Of a stretch of DNA of 55,500 nucleotides, positions 50,541 to 55,500 are shown piece by piece. The DNA lies in contig JAFQMD010000023.1 in NCBI GenBank assembly GCA_017396365.1, forward strand, positions 1 to 55,500, in the 5' to 3' direction. This stretch comes from Clostridia bacterium (lineage in GTDB: Bacteria; Bacillota; Clostridia; Christensenellales; Borkfalkiaceae). Both the position numbers and the translations under genes were made by a program. The notes below the pieces were generated by a model. The model saw only the letters and a list, made by a program, of their open reading frames with translations. It searched no databases and was not told where the DNA came from. The stretch's first letter is position 1, and each line of letters begins with the position of its first letter.

Positions 50541-52259
50541 ATGTTAAAAAAGTTTGCAAGTTATTATAAACCGCATTGGAAGTTGTTTTTGCTCGATATG
50601 GTGTGCGCTTTACTCGTTGCGGTTTGCAATTTGGTTTACCCAAAAGTTGCAGGTCAAATTACAAAAGTTAAAGAACTTGATTTCGTGCTCATTTGGGGCG
50701 CAGTCTTGCTCGGGATTTTTATTTTAAAAGCGGGTTTAAATTACGTAATTACGTACTGGGGACACGTTGTTGGCGTTAGAATTCAAGGGGATATGCGTAG
50801 AGATTTATTCACGCATCTTCAAAAACTCCCGTTTTCGTATTATGACGAAACTAAAACGGGCTCTATTATGAGTAGGCTTATAAACGACCTTTTTGAAATT
50901 TCCGAACTCGCTCATCACGGACCTGAAGACGTTTTTCTTTCGCTCGTTACTATGATAGGCGCGCTTATAATGGTGTTTACTATTCATCCCGTTTTATCGC
51001 TCGTAGTTATCGTAGTTTTGCCGATTATAATTTTGCTTGCAGTAAAACTTCGCGGTGGAATGATGAAGTCTTTCCGTTTATCGAGAGAAAAGACGGCGGA
51101 AATTAACTCTACCGTTGAAAGTTCGGTGTCAGGCATAAGGGTTTCAAAGGCTTACACGGCAGAAAATCACGAAAGCGAAAAGTTTAAAGACGCTAACGAA
51201 GGATTGCAAAGCGCAAGGGCAATGCAGTACAAGGCAATGAGCAATTTCCACACGGTAATGAGTTTTGCGATGGACTTTTTGTATTTACTTGCGTTCGTTG
51301 CAGGCGGTGTGCTTTACTGTATTAACTGGATTGAAATCGACGGGCTTACCGCATACGTTTTGTACGTTGCAAGTTTAATTACTCCTATAAGAACTTTCGT
51401 TGCCATATTCGAGCAAATTCAACAGGGTATGACGGGCTTTGAAAGGTTTGTCCAAACGCTTGCCGAAAAACCTGAAAACGAGACGGAAACCCCCGTAGAA
51501 GTCGATAAACTTAGCGGTAACATAGTTTTTGAAAACGTAAGTTTCCGTTATAAAAAGGAAAAAGACGACGAGGAAAGTTTAATTTTAAACGACCTTTCTT
51601 TAAATATAAAATCGGGCGAAACGGTTGCTCTCGTAGGTCCGTCGGGCGGTGGTAAAACCACGCTTTGCAACCTTATACCGAGATTTTACGAAATCGACCA
51701 AGGAAGAATTACTATCGACGGTATAGATACCAAGGATATGAGATTTTTCGATCTTAGAAGAAATATCGGCATAGTTGCTCAAGACGTATTCATCTTTAGC
51801 GGAACGGTAAAAGACAACATTGCATACGGCGATTTTTCAGCAACCGACGAGCAAATTTTCGAGGCGGCTAAACTTGCGAATATTCACGAATTTATAACTT
51901 CGCTTGACGACGGTTACGACACTTACGTGGGCGAGCGCGGTGTTAAACTTTCGGGTGGTCAAAAGCAGAGAATTGCAATCGCAAGGGCGTTTTTAAAAAA
52001 TCCGCCTATACTCATTTTGGACGAGGCTACTTCGGCGCTTGACAACGTTACTGAAATGCAAATTCAAGAGGCGCTTGAAAGACTTAGCGTAGGTAGGACG
52101 ACTATCGTCGTGGCTCATAGGCTTTCGACCGTTAAAAATGCCGACGAAATTATAGTCGTTGACCACGACGGAGTAAAAGAAAGAGGCACGCACGACGAAC
52201 TTTTACAAAAGGGCGGAATGTACGCAACTTTATATAGTTATCAATTTAGGAATTTGTAA
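50541..52259 (+). CDS. ABC exporter, fused permease and ATPase (MsbA/LmrA type)
   Basis: 572 aa from the ATG at 50541 after GAGG; a longer reading overlaps the asparaginase and is rejected. Six transmembrane helices in residues 1-310, with an intracellular EFDETKTGSIMSR-type coupling region (YDETKTGSIMSRL), then an ATP-binding domain: Walker A GPSGGGKTT, signature LSGGQKQR, Walker B LILDEATSALD, His switch AHRLST. It works as a homodimer or with an unlinked partner and expels lipids, drugs or peptides. Substrate unknown. Confidence 0.9.
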   Translation: MLKKFASYYKPHWKLFLLDMVCALLVAVCNLVYPKVAGQITKVKELDFVLIWGAVLLGIFILKAGLNYVITYWGHVVGVRIQGDMRRDLFTHLQKLPFSYYDETKTGSIMSRLINDLFEISELAHHGPEDVFLSLVTMIGALIMVFTIHPVLSLVVIVVLPIIILLAVKLRGGMMKSFRLSREKTAEINSTVESSVSGIRVSKAYTAENHESEKFKDANEGLQSARAMQYKAMSNFHTVMSFAMDFLYLLAFVAGGVLYCINWIEIDGLTAYVLYVASLITPIRTFVAIFEQIQQGMTGFERFVQTLAEKPENETETPVEVDKLSGNIVFENVSFRYKKEKDDEESLILNDLSLNIKSGETVALVGPSGGGKTTLCNLIPRFYEIDQGRITIDGIDTKDMRFFDLRRNIGIVAQDVFIFSGTVKDNIAYGDFSATDEQIFEAAKLANIHEFITSLDDGYDTYVGERGVKLSGGQKQRIAIARAFLKNPPILILDEATSALDNVTEMQIQEALERLSVGRTTIVVAHRLSTVKNADEIIVVDHDGVKERGTHDELLQKGGMYATLYSYQFRNL

Positions 52260-52260
52260 T

Positions 52261-52962
52261 ATGCTTAGCGCAAATCAAATAAGAGCGCGTTTTGGCTCTG
52301 ACGAAGGTCATTTTGCTTTAATTGATTATTTTTTAACGAACGGATGTCAAATTTTATACGCTGAAGACGACGGCGTTTTGTGTTTTTATCACGGCATACA
52401 CGCAATCTACGGCGCTAGTCAAACAGCAATTACAAAATGCCTTTCTTTAGTCGAAAATTCTAACTGTTTCGTATGTTCTTCAAGCGAAGAAGGGGACGCG
52501 GTTTTGCAAAAGTTTAAAAATTTAAAAAAGAAAAAAGCGTGCTATCAAATTTTATACGAAAAGACGATAGGGGTAAAAATTCCCGAGAATACGGTCGTTA
52601 AAGTTTTAGAGCCAACTGACGAAAATATAGATTTCGTTACGAATACTTACACTCTCGGTTTTTCAAGAGAAGAGATAAAAAGGCTTATGACCGAGTTTAC
52701 ATTTTACGCGAGTTTTACAAACGGTGAAATTTCGGGCTATATAGGTAGGCACGACGAAGGCTCTATCGGTATATTAGAGATTATGCCAAAGTTTAGGCGT
52801 TGTGGGCTCGGCGCGTTTTTGGTTGATTATTCGGTTAAGCAGTTGCTTGAAAAAGGTGAAATTGCATATTGTAATATAGAAATTGCAAATGAAAACAGTT
52901 TGAAAATGCATCAAAAAATGGGTTTTTATCCGTCTGAAAAATTAGTCTTTTGGTGCGTTTAA
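52261..52962 (+). CDS. GNAT family N-acetyltransferase
   Basis: 233 aa. The C-terminal half (about residues 115-233) is a GNAT fold: GILEIMPKFRRCGLGAFLVDYSVKQL holds the acetyl-CoA pyrophosphate loop (RxxGxG-like, RRCGLG), and NENSLKMHQKMGFY is the usual end motif. The N-terminal half has no clear match and may position the substrate. It starts 1 bp after the ABC gene, so it belongs to the same operon. Target unknown. Confidence 0.85.
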   Translation: MLSANQIRARFGSDEGHFALIDYFLTNGCQILYAEDDGVLCFYHGIHAIYGASQTAITKCLSLVENSNCFVCSSSEEGDAVLQKFKNLKKKKACYQILYEKTIGVKIPENTVVKVLEPTDENIDFVTNTYTLGFSREEIKRLMTEFTFYASFTNGEISGYIGRHDEGSIGILEIMPKFRRCGLGAFLVDYSVKQLLEKGEIAYCNIEIANENSLKMHQKMGFYPSEKLVFWCV

Positions 52963-52975
52963 TCGGCTTATAGCC
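52960..52975 (+). repeat. dispersed 16-bp motif, copy 7 (variant)
   Basis: TAATCGGCTTATAGCC, starting with the stop codon of the GNAT gene; two mismatches from the consensus. Confidence 0.6.
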
Positions 52976-53000
52976 CACCTTATATATTGAAGGAGTTAAA

Positions 53001-54167
53001 ATGCGAGTTTTTTTAATCGTTTTAGACAGTTTTGGAATAGGCGAACTTCCCGATGCGGAAAAGTTTGGAGATAAAGGTAGTAATACTTTAAAGGCTTGCT
53101 TTAAAAGTGGGAAATTGAGCGTTACGAATATGAAAAAGTTGGGGCTTTTTAATATCGACGGCGTAGATTTTGAAAATGACGAAGAAAACCCGACGGGCTC
53201 TTTTTGTAGGCTTGGCGAAAAGTCTGCTGGTAAAGATACTACAGTTGGGCATTGGGAAATTGCCGGACTTATATCAAATAGCCCGTTTCCAACTTATCCA
53301 AACGGTTTTCCAAAAGAAATTATCCAAGAGTTTGAAAAGAGAACGGGTAAAAAAGTTTTATGCAATAAGCCGTATTCGGGGACTGAAGTTATCAACGATT
53401 ACGGAGAAGAACATCTAAAAACGGGCGACTTAATAGTTTATACCTCGGCTGACAGCGTTTTTCAAATTGCTTGCCACGAAGAAGTCGTCTCGGTTGAAAA
53501 ATTATATGAGTTTTGCGCTATCGCAAGGCAAATTTTGGTCGGAAAACACGCGGTAGGCAGAGTTATAGCAAGACCTTTCGTCGGCGACGAAAAGCAAGGT
53601 TTTGTAAGAACGGCAAACCGTAAGGACTTTTCTGTTACTCCACCAAAAAACACTTTGCTTGACGAACTTCTGTCAAAGGGTAAAGCAGTTTTAGGCGTTG
53701 GCAAAATCTACGATATTTTTGGCGGAAAGGGCGTTGGAGAAAGTTTTAAAACGAAATCGAATTCAGACGGGTTAAACATCGTTAATCAACTCATAGATAG
53801 GGATTTTGACGGTTTATGCTTTATAAATTTAGTCGATTTCGACTCAAAATACGGGCATAGAAACAACGTTTTAGGTTATACGAACGCTTTAAACGAGTTT
53901 GATTGTTGGCTTGGCGAATTTACAGATAAGTTGGGTGATGACGATATGTTGATTATAACCGCAGACCACGGATGCGATCCGTCAACTCTATCAACCGACC
54001 ATTCTAGAGAGTTCGTTCCCCTTTTGGTTTTTGGAAAGCGAATAAAAAGTGGGGTGAACTTGGGTACGAGAGAGAGTTTTTCGGATATTGCAAAGACTAT
54101 TGCCCAAATTTTCAGCGTTAAAAATTCGCTTGACGGCAAATCTTTTTTAAATGAGATAATAAAATGA
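53001..54167 (+). CDS. deoB: phosphopentomutase
   Basis: 388 aa, full length. It interconverts ribose 1- and 5-phosphate (and the deoxy forms) in nucleoside salvage. Two-metal alkaline-phosphatase-like centre: DSFGIGELPDA, KDTTVGHWEIAG with the phospho-acceptor Thr, ITADHGCDPS and STDHSRE. ATG after AAGGAG. Placed fifth from the asparaginase promoter; no nucleoside phosphorylase lies beside it. Confidence 0.96.
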   Translation: MRVFLIVLDSFGIGELPDAEKFGDKGSNTLKACFKSGKLSVTNMKKLGLFNIDGVDFENDEENPTGSFCRLGEKSAGKDTTVGHWEIAGLISNSPFPTYPNGFPKEIIQEFEKRTGKKVLCNKPYSGTEVINDYGEEHLKTGDLIVYTSADSVFQIACHEEVVSVEKLYEFCAIARQILVGKHAVGRVIARPFVGDEKQGFVRTANRKDFSVTPPKNTLLDELLSKGKAVLGVGKIYDIFGGKGVGESFKTKSNSDGLNIVNQLIDRDFDGLCFINLVDFDSKYGHRNNVLGYTNALNEFDCWLGEFTDKLGDDDMLIITADHGCDPSTLSTDHSREFVPLLVFGKRIKSGVNLGTRESFSDIAKTIAQIFSVKNSLDGKSFLNEIIK

Positions 54168-54177
54168 AGGATATATT

Positions 54178-54789
54178 ATGAAAAAGAAGTATTTAAGTTT
54201 GGCATGTTCAATATTGTCAGTAGTTATGGCGGTAACTTTTATTGTGCTTGCAATCGTGTTGACGTTTAGGGTTGCAAGCGGAAAGGAGTACGTTCCTATC
54301 GTTGAAGAAAACATTTGGTTAATTGAAGTTTTTGCAAGAATAAAAAAGGCGGGGTTTAACGTGTTTTTCTCCATTTTGGGCATAGTGCTTTCTATCGTCT
54401 TGGTTGTTTATCGCTTTATGCTTGCTTATTTTTATTTTAAGATTTTTAGGTCTGACGATAAGTTTTATACGGGTAGGCTTGGCGAAAATATCTTTTTTGT
54501 GTTTTTGTCGGGGCTTGCAATCATTATTTTCGGCGTTTTAAGTTTTGGAGCAAGGTCAGCCTTTCCGCCCGAATTTAATCCGCTTATGATTCTTTTCTTC
54601 GTGTTTTACTGCCTTGCGTTTATTTTGCCGTTGGTGGAAATTGCCATCGTGTATATTTTTAAAGCGTTTAAAAAGACCAAACAAATTGTAACAGCGCCGA
54701 GTAAAGACGATATTTTAGACGAACTTGACGAACTTGCGGACAAAACCGCAACTGATATCGTTAGCGAAAAGTCTCAAGTTGAAGAATAA
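54178..54789 (+). CDS. membrane protein of unknown function
   Basis: 203 aa. Four hydrophobic helices (near residues 8-28, 62-82, 105-122 and 140-160), then an acidic cytoplasmic tail of about 35 residues (DDILDELDELADK). Not recognised. It starts 10 bp after deoB behind AAGGA and ends the operon. The helix-plus-acidic-tail plan recalls the surface protein at 8496, without sequence identity I can see. Confidence 0.7.
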   Translation: MKKKYLSLACSILSVVMAVTFIVLAIVLTFRVASGKEYVPIVEENIWLIEVFARIKKAGFNVFFSILGIVLSIVLVVYRFMLAYFYFKIFRSDDKFYTGRLGENIFFVFLSGLAIIIFGVLSFGARSAFPPEFNPLMILFFVFYCLAFILPLVEIAIVYIFKAFKKTKQIVTAPSKDDILDELDELADKTATDIVSEKSQVEE

Positions 54790-54793
54790 ATGA

Positions 54794-54822
54794 TTAGGAG
54801 CAAGGGTATTGCTTGCTCCTAA
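54794..54822 (+). terminator. hairpin at the end of the asparaginase-deoB operon
   Basis: Perfect TTAGGAGCAAG / CTTGCTCCTAA, 7-nt loop, no T run on the plus strand. Confidence 0.55.
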
Positions 54823-54970
54823 AAATAGTCAATACGCATAAAAAAGCAAAAAAAGTTTAAAAATTTTAAAATTTACAGGTTGTACTTACGCATAAAAACG
54901 CCGATAAAATAAGTAATTTTAAGTAAAAAAATAATCGTTAAAAAATCTTTTAAAACCCCCAAAAAAACGC

Positions 54971-54999
54971 TTGACAAATATTTTGGGTTATGATATTAT
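54971..54999 (+). promoter_or_regulatory. promoter of the tRNA cluster
   Basis: TTGACA (54971-54976), 17-bp spacer, TATTAT (54994-54999), about 25 bp before the first tRNA. Confidence 0.85.
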
Positions 55000-55023
55000 A
55001 TACGAGCGTTGAACGTGAGGCGA

Positions 55024-55099
55024 CGGGGTGTAGCGCAGTTGGTAGCGCACGTGGTTTGGGACCATGGGGTCGGGAGTTCGAGTCTCTTCACCCCGACCA
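55024..55099 (+). tRNA. tRNA-Pro (UGG)
   Basis: 76 nt, acceptor CGGGGTG/CACCCCG, anticodon TGG in loop TTTGGGA, CCA encoded. First of five tandem tRNAs. Confidence 0.96.
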
Positions 55100-55115
55100 A
55101 TTAGTTTTTAGACGC

Positions 55116-55192
55116 GGGCCTTTAGCTCAGTTGGTTAGAGCAGCCGGCTCATAACCGGCCGGTCCTAGGTTCGAGTCCTAGAAGGCCCACCA
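55116..55192 (+). tRNA. tRNA-Met (CAU), probably elongator
   Basis: 77 nt, acceptor GGGCCTT/AAGGCCC, anticodon CAT, CCA encoded. The first pair G-C rules out the usual initiator; a tRNA-Ile with lysidine-modified CAU cannot be excluded from sequence. Confidence 0.88.
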
Positions 55193-55210
55193 AACGCAAA
55201 AATTAAATAT

Positions 55211-55287
55211 GGCCTGGTAGTTCAGTTGGTTAGAACGCTAGCCTGTCACGCTAGAGGTCGAGGGTTCGAGTCCCTTCCAGGTCGCCA
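55211..55287 (+). tRNA. tRNA-Asp (GUC)
   Basis: 77 nt, acceptor GGCCTGG/CCAGGTC with one G-U, anticodon GTC, discriminator G, CCA encoded. Confidence 0.96.
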
Positions 55288-55325
55288 TTTTTTTATACAG
55301 CACAAATCAAAATTGTGTTGTACAT

Positions 55326-55401
55326 GCCCAGATAGCTCAGCAGGTAGAGCGAGGGACTGAAAATCCCTGTGTCGGTGGTTCGATTCCGCCTCTGGGCACC
55401 A
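55326..55401 (+). tRNA. tRNA-Phe (GAA)
   Basis: 76 nt, acceptor GCCCAGA/TCTGGGC, anticodon GAA, CCA encoded. Confidence 0.96.
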
Positions 55402-55422
55402 CCTTAAAGGTGAGAAAAATGT

Positions 55423-55498
55423 GCTGGTGTAGCTCAATCGGCAGAGCAGCTGATTTGTAATCAGCAGGTTGCGGGTTCGATTCCAGTCACCAGCTCCA
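55423..55498 (+). tRNA. tRNA-Thr (UGU)
   Basis: 76 nt, acceptor GCTGGTG/CACCAGC, anticodon TGT, CCA encoded; ends 2 bp before the window edge, so the cluster may go on. Confidence 0.96.
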
Positions 55499-55500
55499 AA

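Noticed and set aside
55246..55437. 63-codon minus-strand frame in the tRNA cluster
   Set aside because: It is made of antisense tRNA-Asp and tRNA-Phe sequence, a known source of false proteins.
1..55500. CRISPR array
   Set aside because: No regularly spaced repeat-spacer pattern was seen; the repeats found are tandem pairs or single dispersed motifs.

Overview
The window reads as a stretch of chromosome from an AT-rich, low-GC Gram-positive bacterium of the Clostridia type, probably a gut anaerobe. Supporting signs are strong GGAG ribosome binding sites, sigmaA-like promoters, lipobox lipoproteins, a cysteine T-box, an NrdR repressor, an RqcH-type protein, tig-clpP-clpX and comF/secA/prfB neighbourhoods, and a GGGtGRT plus NifU-like pair. 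TGA is a normal stop, since prfB is present with its programmed frameshift, so this is not a Mollicute. No rRNA or plasmid/phage backbone is seen. I cannot place the genus.

Layout. 1-3.1 kb: GGGtGRT/NifU-like pair diverging from tyrS. 3.2-4.3 kb: a zinc-ribbon membrane protein behind a structured RNA of about 210 nt (6S-like), then a tandem 112-bp repeat. 4.3-10.1 kb: heavy-metal exporter, two unknown membrane-anchored proteins, dut, a lipoprotein and a surface protein with an acidic cytoplasmic tail. 10.2-14.7 kb: two-component system diverging from a MacB-like ABC exporter. 14.8-19.2 kb (minus): Cys T-box, cysE, cysS, a small Cys-rich protein, then alaS (a short form) from its own promoter. 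19.3-24.0 kb: serS, a deacetylase, a uracil permease, a small membrane protein.

24.1-29.1 kb is an accessory island. It is bounded by a duplicated 3' half of a tRNA-Arg(CCU) gene and carries a tight five-gene operon: HTH regulator, membrane-anchored unknown, GIY-YIG plus RAMA-like protein, ThsB (TIR) and ThsA (SIR2-SLOG). ThsB and ThsA together are a Thoeris anti-phage system: ThsB senses infection and makes a cyclic ADP-ribose isomer, and ThsA binds it and destroys NAD+. Two further small genes follow. No integrase is present.

29.5-55.5 kb returns to core genes: ABC-F, galE, comF, secA, prfB, tsaD, ygiQ-type radical SAM, nrdR, rqcH, tig, clpP, clpX, typA, an asparaginase (apparently leaderless), an ABC exporter, a GNAT, deoB, and a five-tRNA cluster (Pro, Met, Asp, Phe, Thr).

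Beyond genes, three unexplained patterns stand out. A 16-bp motif (TAATCGACTTATAGGC) recurs seven times between genes, often fused to a stop codon. A hairpin element with conserved core and varying stems sits just after both serS and secA. A structured RNA has its 5' and 3' parts paired over 18 bp starting at the predicted transcription start.
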